Below, piece by piece: positions 7,999 through 16,945 of a stretch of 46,813 nucleotides of DNA (positions within the stretch are counted from its first letter, which is position 1; each line of letters opens with the position of its first letter). This DNA is from CAZFLM01 sp964519955 (GTDB lineage Bacteria; Armatimonadota; Chthonomonadetes; Chthonomonadales; CAJBBX01). Made by a program: the position numbers and the translations under genes. Where the stretch lies: the NCBI GenBank assembly GCA_964519955.1, contig CAZFLM010000055.1:1-46813 (forward strand), read 5' to 3'. The notes under the pieces are model-generated. The model saw only the letters and a list, made by a program, of their open reading frames with translations. It ran no database searches and had not been told where the DNA came from.

Positions 7999-10599
7999 AT
8001 GAAGCGCGTGCTCCCACTCCCGCTCCTCTTGTCCGCCACTGCCATCATACGGCCGCCGGCCGCCGCGCAGGGCGATGCCGCCACGCTGGCCGACCCCACG
8101 CGCCCCGTGTGCAGCCTGGGCCGCACGACCGCGGCGCTGCAGTGGTATACGGTGGCGCCGGCAGAGACGCGCGTCCAGATGCGCCTGGGCGACGTGCCCT
8201 GCAAGACCTGGCGTGCCACGGGCGTGCACCCCGATCCCTGGTCGGCCGCCGGCGTCCGCATAGTCGAGGGGCCCGCGGGCAAGCGCACCTACCACCGCAC
8301 CGCGATCGCCGGGCTGAAGCCGGGCACGCGCTACTCCTATCGCGTCTACGACCCGGGCGCGGAGCCGACCGGCCTGGAGCAGCGTTGGGGCGCGCAGAAA
8401 CCGTGGCGCCGCGAGTTCTCGTTCAGCACCCTCGCACCAAAGGGACGCATGACGATCATGCGCGTTCCCGTCAAGGTGCTCCTGATGCCGAATGTGGTCA
8501 ATGTGGCCTCCGCCCACGGCCCCGGCGGGCAGCTCGTGCCGCCGCCTCCCGCGCTGACGGCCGGGCAGCTCGCGCAGGTCCGCGACGAGTACGCGACGTC
8601 GGCCCGCTTCCTGTTCATCAACAGCGGCATGCGCGTCTGGTACGACTACCGCATCGTCGTCGACGACCGCTGGCAGCGCTGGGGCGAGGAACCTGCGAAC
8701 GTGTCGGCCGCGTACAAGGGCTGGCCGGTCTGCCGCAGCTACGCGGGGCAGGACTTCGTGGGCCCCGGCGGCGGCGACTTCACCTTCGTCGATGCGCAGC
8801 ACCCCGCCCGCGTCGTCAAGGAGCCCATCGCCGAGTCGGAGCCCTACCCCGGCCAGATCGAGCAGGCGTTCACGCGGCGCTGGGATCCTGCCGCCCGCGC
8901 CTGGGTCTTCTACGGCTCCGGCGGAGGCACGCTCGGCCTCGACGACTGGGACCGCGGCATCCCCGGCCGCTCGCAATACCTCGGCGGCAGCGACACCGCC
9001 TGGCTCGCCACCCACGAGTTCCACCACCAGATCGAGTCGCTGGGCCGGTTCTCGCTGGCCAACCGTGAGGACGACCGCGTCATCTTCGACCACTTCTTCC
9101 CCAGGCGGCGCGAGAAGAAGGCCGATGGCACCTGGGACGAGTGGACCTGGCAGACGAGTTGGAAGCATGGGGAGCACTGGGACGGCATCGCCTACTTCGA
9201 CCGGATGCTGACGCCCGTACAGTGGCTCCGCATGCACTTCGGCGAGACCATAACCGTGGTCGATGCCGACAGCGACGGCGTGCCGGACGACGACCCGCGC
9301 CTCCCGTTCGACGAGAAGCGCTTCGGCTCCGACGCGCGCACGCCGCGCACGGACGGCGCGATGGGCGACCTCGCCAAGGCCCAGCTCTCCACGTGGGCGC
9401 CGCACCCGCTGACCACCTCGTGGAACAAGGCGCCGCAGCCGCGCGTGATGCCGAACCCGCGCAAGCCCGACAGCGACGGCGACGGCCTGCCGGACGCCAT
9501 CGACCCGTACCCGCTCTACCCCTGGCAGCCGTTCATCTGGCCGGTGACCGCGTCCGTCGATGGCGACGCGGCCGAGTGGCGCGACGTGCCTCTAGCGGGC
9601 GAGGTGACGGCGCATGGCGTCCACGTGCAGTGGCAGCAGGCTCACGACGACAACGCATACTACGCCTGCTTCCGCATGAAGGGCCCATGGCGGCGCGTCT
9701 ATGTCGGCCTCGACCCGGAGGGACAGGGCTACTACAGCACCTCGTCCACGTATGCGTTCAACATCGAAGCCGGCGCTCCCGGCACGGCCCCGACGCTGCA
9801 CGCGGTAAGCGGCAACAAGTGCGCGGGCCTCGTCTGGAAGGCAGGGGTAACCGCGGGCGGCGAGGCGGTGCTGGAGCTGAGCGTGCCGAACCGCGGGGAG
9901 AGCCTGTGGTTCTGGCAGGACGGCGGCCGGGAAGTCGGCGCATCGATCAGCATCACGACGCGCGACGGCAAGCCGCTCTCCATCTATGAGCCGTACAACC
10001 TGTTCTACTGCCGCATGCTGGAGATGAGCGGGCGCAAGACGCTGCCACCCGGCGCACCGGCCCCTCTGGCCGATGGTCCCGGCGTGCTGAGCATCGACTT
10101 CGCGAAGGGGAGCGCGCCACCCGACGCGGAGGTCGTCACCGGCAACTGGGCGGTGGAGGACGGCGCGCTCCGCTTCGTGCGGGGCGGCGAGGCGGACGGG
10201 TACTTCCTCTTCCCGGGTTTCGCGGCGAAGGAGTTCGACTTCTGGGCCGAGGTCGAGGCGGCAAACGACATGCACATGGCCGCGTACACGGCCGACGCCA
10301 GGCAGATGGACAACGTGACCGATTACGTGGCGTTCATCGGGGGCTTCGGCAACGCTCGGAGCGTCATCCGCGCATTCGGACAGGAGGCGGGCTCCGAGGA
10401 CGTGGGCATGGCCCCGGGGCGGCACACGATGCAGCTCTCGCGGCGCGCGGGCCAGTTGTGGCTGCTCTACGACGGCAAGCCGATTGCGTACGGCGCCGAC
10501 CCGTCACCCGAGAAGGTGGTCACGCGCCTCGGCTTCCTCGGCGGCTGGGATGGGAAGCAGATCATCCACCGCGTGAGGATACGCGCAGCGCGGCCGTGA
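7999..10599 (+). CDS. Large secreted putative zinc metalloprotease with calcium-binding repeats and C-terminal lectin-like domain
   Basis: The 866-residue protein has a signal peptide (about 1-24), an Fn3-like N-terminal domain (about 35-146) and a central domain carrying HEFHH at 339-343, an HEXXH zinc motif, preceded by GGSDTAWLAT. It does not match the metzincin HEXXHxxGxxH signature; Glu357 or Asp358-359 could be the third ligand. Two thrombospondin-3-type calcium loops follow (DADSDGVPDDD about 422-432 and DSDGDGLPDAIDP 491-503). The rest is beta-rich, with a concanavalin/LamG-like end (about 690-866). AGGAGG at 7987-7992 sets the start. A cell-surface or secreted peptidase is the best inference, but family assignment is open; the HEXXH could be non-catalytic. 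Confidence 0.65.
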   Translation: MKRVLPLPLLLSATAIIRPPAAAQGDAATLADPTRPVCSLGRTTAALQWYTVAPAETRVQMRLGDVPCKTWRATGVHPDPWSAAGVRIVEGPAGKRTYHRTAIAGLKPGTRYSYRVYDPGAEPTGLEQRWGAQKPWRREFSFSTLAPKGRMTIMRVPVKVLLMPNVVNVASAHGPGGQLVPPPPALTAGQLAQVRDEYATSARFLFINSGMRVWYDYRIVVDDRWQRWGEEPANVSAAYKGWPVCRSYAGQDFVGPGGGDFTFVDAQHPARVVKEPIAESEPYPGQIEQAFTRRWDPAARAWVFYGSGGGTLGLDDWDRGIPGRSQYLGGSDTAWLATHEFHHQIESLGRFSLANREDDRVIFDHFFPRRREKKADGTWDEWTWQTSWKHGEHWDGIAYFDRMLTPVQWLRMHFGETITVVDADSDGVPDDDPRLPFDEKRFGSDARTPRTDGAMGDLAKAQLSTWAPHPLTTSWNKAPQPRVMPNPRKPDSDGDGLPDAIDPYPLYPWQPFIWPVTASVDGDAAEWRDVPLAGEVTAHGVHVQWQQAHDDNAYYACFRMKGPWRRVYVGLDPEGQGYYSTSSTYAFNIEAGAPGTAPTLHAVSGNKCAGLVWKAGVTAGGEAVLELSVPNRGESLWFWQDGGREVGASISITTRDGKPLSIYEPYNLFYCRMLEMSGRKTLPPGAPAPLADGPGVLSIDFAKGSAPPDAEVVTGNWAVEDGALRFVRGGEADGYFLFPGFAAKEFDFWAEVEAANDMHMAAYTADARQMDNVTDYVAFIGGFGNARSVIRAFGQEAGSEDVGMAPGRHTMQLSRRAGQLWLLYDGKPIAYGADPSPEKVVTRLGFLGGWDGKQIIHRVRIRAARP

Positions 10600-10673
10600 A
10601 GCACGCCAGGCACGAGCGGCCCGTCGGCACGGAGGCCGACCCTCCAGGGGACGCGTCACGCACGTGCCCGACA

Positions 10674-10699
10674 GGAGGGTGGCGCTCCGTCGCCACCGC
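10674..10699 (+). repeat. Short copy of the 3' dispersed repeat
   Basis: GGAGGGTGGCGCTCCGTCGC, nearly identical to the copy at 4882, lies between the metalloprotease stop and the next gene. GGTGGCG and CGCCACC can pair as a 7-bp stem. Confidence 0.7.
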
Positions 10700-10719
10700 T
10701 GCACAGCCCTGGTGAGCGG

Positions 10720-11736
10720 CTAGAAGCTCATGATGTCGTACGCGGCGAGCGAGATTGCGTACAGCGGATCCTCGTTGGCCAGGCAGCGGCGCAGGTCGTC
10801 CAGCGCGGTGCGCGTGAGGTGCGGGTAGTCATCGGGCGTCGGCCCGGCGACGTGCGGCGTCCAGACCACGTTCGGCAGGTGGCGCAGCGGGTGGTCTTCC
10901 GGCAGCGGCTCGGGCTCGGTCACGTCGATGGCGGCGAGCAGGCGTCCCCGCTGCATCTCGGCCGTCAGCGCGTCCGTGTCGATCAGGCGGCCCCTGGCGG
11001 AGTTCAGGAGCACCGCCCCGTCGCGCATTGTCGCCAGCTCGCGCGCGCCGATCATCCCCCGCGTCTCCGGGATGTCCGGGGCGTGCAGCGACACCACGTC
11101 GCACCGGCGTAGGAGGTCGTCCAGCGCCACCGGCTCGACGCCCTCCGCACTAGCGACCTCCGCGCTCACGAACGGGTCGAAGACGAGCACGCGGCACCCG
11201 AACGAGGCCAGCATCGCGCGGAAGGTGCGCCCCACGCACCCGAAGCCCACGAGGCCGATCGTCTTGCCGAACAGCGTACGCCCCTCGGGACGCGCCCTCC
11301 CGGCCGCGAGCGCCGCCCAGCGCTGCGGGTCGCGGTGGATGTACGCGGGCATCCGCCGCAGGAGGAGCATGGCGTTCATCAGGCAGAACTCCGCCACGGT
11401 TCGGGCGATGGCGCTCCTGGCGGACGTGACGGTGAGGCCGCGCTCGATCGCCTCGCGGGGAACGCCTCGCACCGTGCCTGCCGTGTGGCAAACCGCCTTC
11501 AGTCTCGGGCACCGGCCCAGCAGCTCGGCGGAGGGAAACCGCGTGCCCCACCCCGTCACCGCAGCGTCCGCATCCACCCACAGCGCTGCATAGGCATCGT
11601 CGGACAGGGCACCGGCGTCAAGGCAGCGAACCACCGTTCCAAGCGCCCTCAGTTCGGCCTCCATCTCGGCGTCGAAGAACATGCGGTAGGTGGACTCGGG
11701 CATCGCGCACAGGATGCTGGGCCGGGCCTCGGTCAC
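10720..11736 (-). CDS. D-isomer-specific 2-hydroxyacid dehydrogenase (NAD-binding)
   Basis: This 338-residue enzyme matches the D-2-hydroxyacid dehydrogenase family (phosphoglycerate, glyoxylate/hydroxypyruvate and related dehydrogenases). The Rossmann loop is GFGCVG at 164-169. The catalytic Arg248 (NSARGRLID), Glu276 (DVTEPEPLP) and His295 (TPHVAG) are all present. It lacks the ACT/ASB regulatory domains of long SerA proteins, so a substrate other than 3-phosphoglycerate is possible. The start codon is GTG at 11736, preceded by an AGAGGA-type ribosome binding site. It lies 47 bases downstream of the sensor kinase on the same strand and may be read through from it. Confidence 0.85.
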   Translation of the reverse strand: MTEARPSILCAMPESTYRMFFDAEMEAELRALGTVVRCLDAGALSDDAYAALWVDADAAVTGWGTRFPSAELLGRCPRLKAVCHTAGTVRGVPREAIERGLTVTSARSAIARTVAEFCLMNAMLLLRRMPAYIHRDPQRWAALAAGRARPEGRTLFGKTIGLVGFGCVGRTFRAMLASFGCRVLVFDPFVSAEVASAEGVEPVALDDLLRRCDVVSLHAPDIPETRGMIGARELATMRDGAVLLNSARGRLIDTDALTAEMQRGRLLAAIDVTEPEPLPEDHPLRHLPNVVWTPHVAGPTPDDYPHLTRTALDDLRRCLANEDPLYAISLAAYDIMSF

Positions 11737-11783
11737 GGTGGGTTTCCTCTCCGAAGGGAATGGGCGAGCAGGAGGCTAGAGGC

Positions 11784-14700
11784 TCAGCCCTTGCGGCTGT
11801 CGAGCACGGCGCGAACCTCCGTCAGCAGAGCGCGGCGCGTGTAGGGCTTCTGCAGCAGGTGCACAGTCTCCTGCACCACTCCCATGTGGACGATGGTGTC
11901 CTCGGTGTAGCCGGAGGTATAGAGGACCTTGATGTCGGGACGCGCCTCCGACAACTGCTCCGCGAGTTCGCGCCCGCTCATCTGCGGCATCACGATGTCG
12001 GTCAGGAGGAGGTGGATGGTGTCGGCGTAGTCAGCCGCCACGCGCAGGGCGTCGACCCCGTCCCGAGCGACCAGCAGGCGGTAGCCGCCCGACTCGATGA
12101 GCCGCGAGGCCAACTCCCGCACCATCTCGTCGTCCTCGACCAAGAGCACGGTCTCGGAGCCCGGCGCGGGCTCGGGCTCCTCCGCCTGACGGGCGCCTTC
12201 CGCGCCGTCATCGACGCTGGGCAGGTAGATCCGGAACGTCGTGCCCTTGCCGAGTTCGCTATAGACCCAGATATGCCCGCCGTTCTGCTTCACGATGCCG
12301 TGGCACATGGCGAGGCCCAGGCCGGTGCCCTTCCCTTGCTCCTTCGTCGTGAAGAACGGGTCGAATATGCGCTCTCGCGTCTCCTCGTCCATGCCCACGC
12401 CGGTGTCGCTCAGATCGATGGCGGCGTAGACGCCTGGCGCGACGTCCTCGTGCTGCCTCGCGTAGGTCTCGTCCAGCTCCTGGCGATGGGTTGCGATCGT
12501 CAGCCGGCCACCGCCCGGCATCGCGTCGCGCGCGTTGACGGCGATGTTGATGAGCACCTGCTGGAACTGCCCGGGATCGACGCGAACGCGGCCGACGCCG
12601 GGACCGGGCACCGTGATGAGTTCGATGTCCTCGCCGATCAGGCGCCGCATGACCTTCTGGGTCTCGGCGACCGCGTCATTGACATCGATGACCTTGGGCG
12701 CGACGACCTGTTTGCGGGCGAAGGCCAGCAACTGAGACGTCAGCTCCGCCGCACGCTCGCCGGCCCGCCGCACGTCGGCCAGGTAACCTGCCGCATCCGC
12801 GCCGCGCGGCAGGGTCGCCAGCGCGACGTCCGTGTAGCCGATGATCGCGGTCAGCAGGTTGTTAAAGTCGTGAGCCACCCCTCCGGCGAGGCGGCCCAGG
12901 CTCTCCATCTTCTGCGCATGGACGAGCTGCTCCTGGAGGGAGCGCCTCTCCGTGATATCGCGCGACGCAGTCTGCAGCTCGATCACCGCCCCTGTCGCCG
13001 GATCCGCGATGCTGCGGCTCGTCGTCTCGAACCAGATGTAGGCGCCGTCTTTGCGCATGATCCGGCACCGCACCGTCGACAGGGCGGAGCCGGCCAGGGC
13101 ATCGCTGTGCGACTGCCGTATGGCCTCGAGGTCCTCAGGGTGGAACAGGGTGTACGGGTCGGTGCCCAGCAACTCGTCGGGCTCGTAGCCCAGCAGCGGC
13201 TTGCACGCCGGCGACACGTAGATATAGGCGCCGTCGGGCGCATGGCGAGCGATGAGGTCGGTGGAGTTCTCGGCGAGCAGGCGGAACCGTGCCTCGCTAT
13301 CGGCAACGGCCTGCTCCGCGAGCTTGCGCTCCGTGATGTCCTGGATGGTGCCGAACATCTGGACCGGGCGCCCAGACACATCGAGGCCCATCTCGCCCAG
13401 CCCGAGGACCCATCGGCTGCTGCCGTCGTTCTGGCGCACGATCCGGTACTCGGCATTCCAGCGCTCACCGGTGGCGAAGACGCCTGCCGCGTAGGCCGAC
13501 ATGCGCGCGCGGTCCTCCGGGTGCACTAGAGCAATCCAGCTCTCGATGGTCCGGGCGAACGTCTCGTCGATGCCAAAGAGCGCGCACAGACTCGCGGAGC
13601 ACGTCCACACACCGGACGCGATGTCGAGCCGGTAGGAGCCGAGGTGCGATACGCGCTGCGACTCGTTCAGCCAGTACTCGCTCTCCCGCAGCGCCAGTTC
13701 GATCCTCTTGCGGTCCGTGATGTCCTGGATGGTGCCGAACATCCGCAGCACCTGGCCCGAAGCGTCGCAGGCGACATCCCCCAGGGAGTGCACCCAAAGG
13801 ACAGCGTTGTCGGACGGCCGCACAATGCGGTACTCCATCTCGAACCCGGACCGCTCGGTAACGCCGCAGCCGTACCGGGCGGTCACCTCGGCGCGGTCGT
13901 CGGGGTGCATCAGTGCCACCCAATCGTCGAGGGACCATGTGCGTGCCGGATCGATGCCCAACACCGCCGACAGGCTGCCCGAGCACGTCCAGGTTAGCGT
14001 CTGCACGTCCACGACGTACGACCCCATGCGCGAGACCCGCTGCGACTCGTCCAGCCAGAACTTGCTCTCCCGCAGTGCCTCCTCGGCCAGCTTGCGCTCC
14101 GTGACGTCCTGGATGGTGCCCACCATCCGCATGGGCCGGCCGTCGTCGCCGCACACCACCTGCCCGAGCCCGTGAACCCATCGCACCGCGCCGTCGTTCG
14201 GACGCACGGCGCGGTACTCCTTGTCGAAGCGCTCCCGGTCCTGCACAACTCTGGCGAACTCCGCCGCGACCGTCTCGCGATCTTCGGCATACACGGCAGC
14301 CAGCCAGGACTCGAGCGTTCTGGGGTAGTCCTTGCCCACTCCGAAGACCGGCTCCATGCTGTCCGAGCAGGCCCAGGTATCGGCCTCCAGGTCGATGACA
14401 AACGAGGCCATCCTCGATACGCGCTGCGACTCGTCGAGGCGGTCCTTGCTCTCCCGCAGCGCCTCCTCGGCCTGCTTTCGCTCGGTGATGTCCCGCGCGA
14501 AGCCGCAGTTGAACTGCTGGCCGCCGAACTCGATGTACGTGCCCCGCGCCTCGACAGGGAACGTCCGGCCGTCCTTGGCTCGATGGCGCCTCTCGGCAAC
14601 GATCGACCCGGCGGCACTCAGTACCAGCCAGTCCTCGGCCCACGACTCCGGCGTCATCTCGACGTCGACGTCCCACAGGCACATGCCGAGGAGTTCGTCG

Positions 14701-16784
14701 CGCGTATAGCCCAGTTGGCGGCAGGCAGCCTCGTTTACGAACACCAGTCGCCCCGACGGTTCGATCCAGTAGGCGCAGTCCGATGAGTGCTCCACGGCCG
14801 CCTCGATGAACCGCAGCCTCTGCTCTGCCTCGCGCCTCTCCGTGAAGTCGATACCGGTGCCGATGATGTGCTCGGCGTTGCCTTCCGCGTCCAGAAGAGG
14901 CGCGGCGGTCCACGAAATCCACCGAGTCTCGCCCGTGCGCGTCTGCCAGCGGTTCTCCAGGCGGCTCGGCCACGGCCCGGCCTGCAGGCCAGGCTGGTTG
15001 CTTTTATAGTATTCGCGATCCTCTTCCGGTATGAGGACATCCGCAGTCTGCCGTCCGATCACCTCGCGGGCGCTCCACCCGCTCACCCGCTCGGCAGCCG
15101 CGTTGAAGCGCACGATGGCCGCGTTGCGGTCGTGCACCACGATGAGGGCGTCGACCGTGTCGACGATCGTCCTGCTGAGCGTCTCGGCGCGCTGCAGCGC
15201 GAGGTCCGCCTCACGCCGCTGGGTGATGTCGTCGAAGACCCCCAGGACACCGTACACCCACCCGCCCTCGTCGATCAGCGGCACTTTGGTTGTATCGATC
15301 CAGATGCGGCTGCCGTCGGCCTTCTGCAGCGGCTCGACGATGTGGCGCTTGGACTGGGCCGTCGACATGACCTCCTGATCGTCGGCTCGGTAGGCTTCCG
15401 TCTCATGGACAGGCCACGGGAGATCGTAGTCCGCCATCCCTACGATGTCGGCTGGGTCCGCGAGGCCGGCCAGCGCCGCGAACGGCCCGTTGCAGCCGAC
15501 GTAGACGCTGTCGCGGTCCTTCCAGAACACCGCTTGCGGCACCGAGTCGAGGATGTGGGCGATCATCCGCTGGCTCTTGCGCAGCGCATCCTCGGCCCTG
15601 TGTCGCTCGGTCACGTCTCGGAAGAGGGCGGCCATCCGGTTGGCGCCGGTGGCGAAGGCGGCCACCTCATAGGCCCCGCGGATCTCGCCGCCGCCATACA
15701 CCACCTGCATCGTCTCGTAGGGCTGGCCGCTCCGGGCCACCTGCCGGTACGCCTCGGGGACAGGCCCGTCCTGCAGAGGCGGAAAGGCCTCCTCGATCGT
15801 CCTGCCGACGAACTGAGTGTGATCCACTCCCAAGATCCGCGCGGCCGCCCGGTTACCGCCCATGAACACGAGGCGCCCATCCGGCTCCAGCGCGTACTCG
15901 TGCACCCCGAACGGCGAGGCGTCGAGCAGATCGCGCAGACGCCGCTCCGACTCCGCCAGAGCGACCCGGGCCCTCTCCAGCCCCAGCTCGGTGCCCGCGC
16001 GCGCTGAGAACGAGGTCAGCACCGAACGCGCCAGGTCCATGTCCGGCATCGGGCCGTCGTGCATCGCCACCAGCACGCCGACGGCCACGCCTTCCACGTC
16101 GACCAGCGGCACGCCGACATACCCGCGTATGCCCAGATGCGCCAGGGTCGCGTCCTGTGGGTAGTCGCGCTGCGCGTCCTCGGTCCAGACGCACTCCCGA
16201 CGCGCCAGCACAACGCCGGACGGGCCGTCGGCCACGTCGAACTCGAAGGGCTCCGTTTCGCGCCCGTCCCGCCACGACGCCACCGTTCTGGCGAGATGCC
16301 CCCCCGGATGCACCAACTCCGCGAGGAATGCCCTGCGCACCCCGAGCTGCGCTCCAAGCTCCGCCACCAGCACCGCGAAGTACTCCGGCGCCACGACCCG
16401 TGCGACGCGCCGCCCCACGCGCTCCGCGGTGCGGTCAATGAGCTGCCCGTGGTCGAGGTGGTGCAGGAGGCCGAACCTGTCGCCGTCGACGAGGCACTGC
16501 GATGACTCCAGCCAGCGCACCGCGCCGTCGGGGTGCATCGCGCGCACCCGGCAGACGCTGGCCTGGCCGGTGGCGGCCGGCGGCTCTTCGAGGGCAGCGC
16601 GGTCGTCGGGATGCAGGCATTCGAGGAGATCGGAGAAGGAATCCAGGACCGAGGTGGCCGAACCAGTGAGCAACTCGCGCGCGCGGTCGCAGCACGTCAG
16701 GGAGCCGGTCGAGGCGTCGACCTGCCACCAGCCCGCGCCGCTCGCCTGCAGAGAGGCCAGCAGTGCCCTCTCCAGTGTCGCCAT
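11784..16784 (-). CDS. Hybrid sensor histidine kinase with nine PAS domains, GAF and receiver
   Basis: A 1666-residue soluble signalling protein with no transmembrane segment or signal peptide. Order of domains: PAS (1-105), GAF (about 125-272), eight further PAS/PAC units (about 281-1283), HisKA with phospho-acceptor His1305 (GGVAHDFNN), HATPase (NARDAM near 1417-1422, DTGVGM 1460-1465, GTGLGL 1486-1491) and a C-terminal receiver (Asp-Asp 1551-1552, phospho-acceptor Asp1596 in LLLTDIVMP, Lys1646). Three of the PAS units (777-904, 905-1032 and 1033-1160) are tandem duplicates with an exact 128-residue period, each opening RES(K/E)..L(D/N)ESQRVS. The receiver is fused, so the output goes to an unlinked partner. 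Ligands are unknown; neighbours encode secreted glycan enzymes. Confidence 0.92.
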   Translation of the reverse strand: MATLERALLASLQASGAGWWQVDASTGSLTCCDRARELLTGSATSVLDSFSDLLECLHPDDRAALEEPPAATGQASVCRVRAMHPDGAVRWLESSQCLVDGDRFGLLHHLDHGQLIDRTAERVGRRVARVVAPEYFAVLVAELGAQLGVRRAFLAELVHPGGHLARTVASWRDGRETEPFEFDVADGPSGVVLARRECVWTEDAQRDYPQDATLAHLGIRGYVGVPLVDVEGVAVGVLVAMHDGPMPDMDLARSVLTSFSARAGTELGLERARVALAESERRLRDLLDASPFGVHEYALEPDGRLVFMGGNRAAARILGVDHTQFVGRTIEEAFPPLQDGPVPEAYRQVARSGQPYETMQVVYGGGEIRGAYEVAAFATGANRMAALFRDVTERHRAEDALRKSQRMIAHILDSVPQAVFWKDRDSVYVGCNGPFAALAGLADPADIVGMADYDLPWPVHETEAYRADDQEVMSTAQSKRHIVEPLQKADGSRIWIDTTKVPLIDEGGWVYGVLGVFDDITQRREADLALQRAETLSRTIVDTVDALIVVHDRNAAIVRFNAAAERVSGWSAREVIGRQTADVLIPEEDREYYKSNQPGLQAGPWPSRLENRWQTRTGETRWISWTAAPLLDAEGNAEHIIGTGIDFTERREAEQRLRFIEAAVEHSSDCAYWIEPSGRLVFVNEAACRQLGYTRDELLGMCLWDVDVEMTPESWAEDWLVLSAAGSIVAERRHRAKDGRTFPVEARGTYIEFGGQQFNCGFARDITERKQAEEALRESKDRLDESQRVSRMASFVIDLEADTWACSDSMEPVFGVGKDYPRTLESWLAAVYAEDRETVAAEFARVVQDRERFDKEYRAVRPNDGAVRWVHGLGQVVCGDDGRPMRMVGTIQDVTERKLAEEALRESKFWLDESQRVSRMGSYVVDVQTLTWTCSGSLSAVLGIDPARTWSLDDWVALMHPDDRAEVTARYGCGVTERSGFEMEYRIVRPSDNAVLWVHSLGDVACDASGQVLRMFGTIQDITDRKRIELALRESEYWLNESQRVSHLGSYRLDIASGVWTCSASLCALFGIDETFARTIESWIALVHPEDRARMSAYAAGVFATGERWNAEYRIVRQNDGSSRWVLGLGEMGLDVSGRPVQMFGTIQDITERKLAEQAVADSEARFRLLAENSTDLIARHAPDGAYIYVSPACKPLLGYEPDELLGTDPYTLFHPEDLEAIRQSHSDALAGSALSTVRCRIMRKDGAYIWFETTSRSIADPATGAVIELQTASRDITERRSLQEQLVHAQKMESLGRLAGGVAHDFNNLLTAIIGYTDVALATLPRGADAAGYLADVRRAGERAAELTSQLLAFARKQVVAPKVIDVNDAVAETQKVMRRLIGEDIELITVPGPGVGRVRVDPGQFQQVLINIAVNARDAMPGGGRLTIATHRQELDETYARQHEDVAPGVYAAIDLSDTGVGMDEETRERIFDPFFTTKEQGKGTGLGLAMCHGIVKQNGGHIWVYSELGKGTTFRIYLPSVDDGAEGARQAEEPEPAPGSETVLLVEDDEMVRELASRLIESGGYRLLVARDGVDALRVAADYADTIHLLLTDIVMPQMSGRELAEQLSEARPDIKVLYTSGYTEDTIVHMGVVQETVHLLQKPYTRRALLTEVRAVLDSRKG
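13305..14456 (-). repeat. Three tandem 384-bp coding repeats (PAS units) inside the kinase gene
   Basis: The protein repeat period is exactly 128 residues twice in a row (starts at residues 777, 905 and 1033), equal to 384 bp. The three units share the openings ESQRVSRM/ESQRVSHLGS and the endings (V/F)GTIQD(V/I)T(E/D)RK. They have diverged enough to be an old internal duplication. Confidence 0.85.
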
Positions 16785-16945
16785 CGCGAGGAGCCGCCTT
16801 TCGAGCCGGACGGCGTTCCAGCGACACCGCCGGCAGAAACGGTCACGGCGCGTGCCGCGCCAGGACGTTCGTGCTCACGCGAACAGGTATCGGCAGGGCG
16901 GCGCGCGGCCAGTCGTCCACGCGCCGTCAAGTGAGGAGAGCGTTC
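16785..16945. promoter_or_regulatory. Divergent intergenic region between kinase and glycosidase genes
   Basis: 161 bases between two divergent starts. It contains GTTCG...CGAAC, an imperfect dyad near 16867-16885, and the rightward ribosome binding site GAGGAG (16933-16938). No clear -10/-35 pair was found. Confidence 0.4.

Noticed and set aside
7453..9405. 650-residue open frame on the minus strand
   Set aside because: Shadow of the HEXXH protein gene; it crosses a divergent intergenic region and lacks a ribosome binding site or domain.
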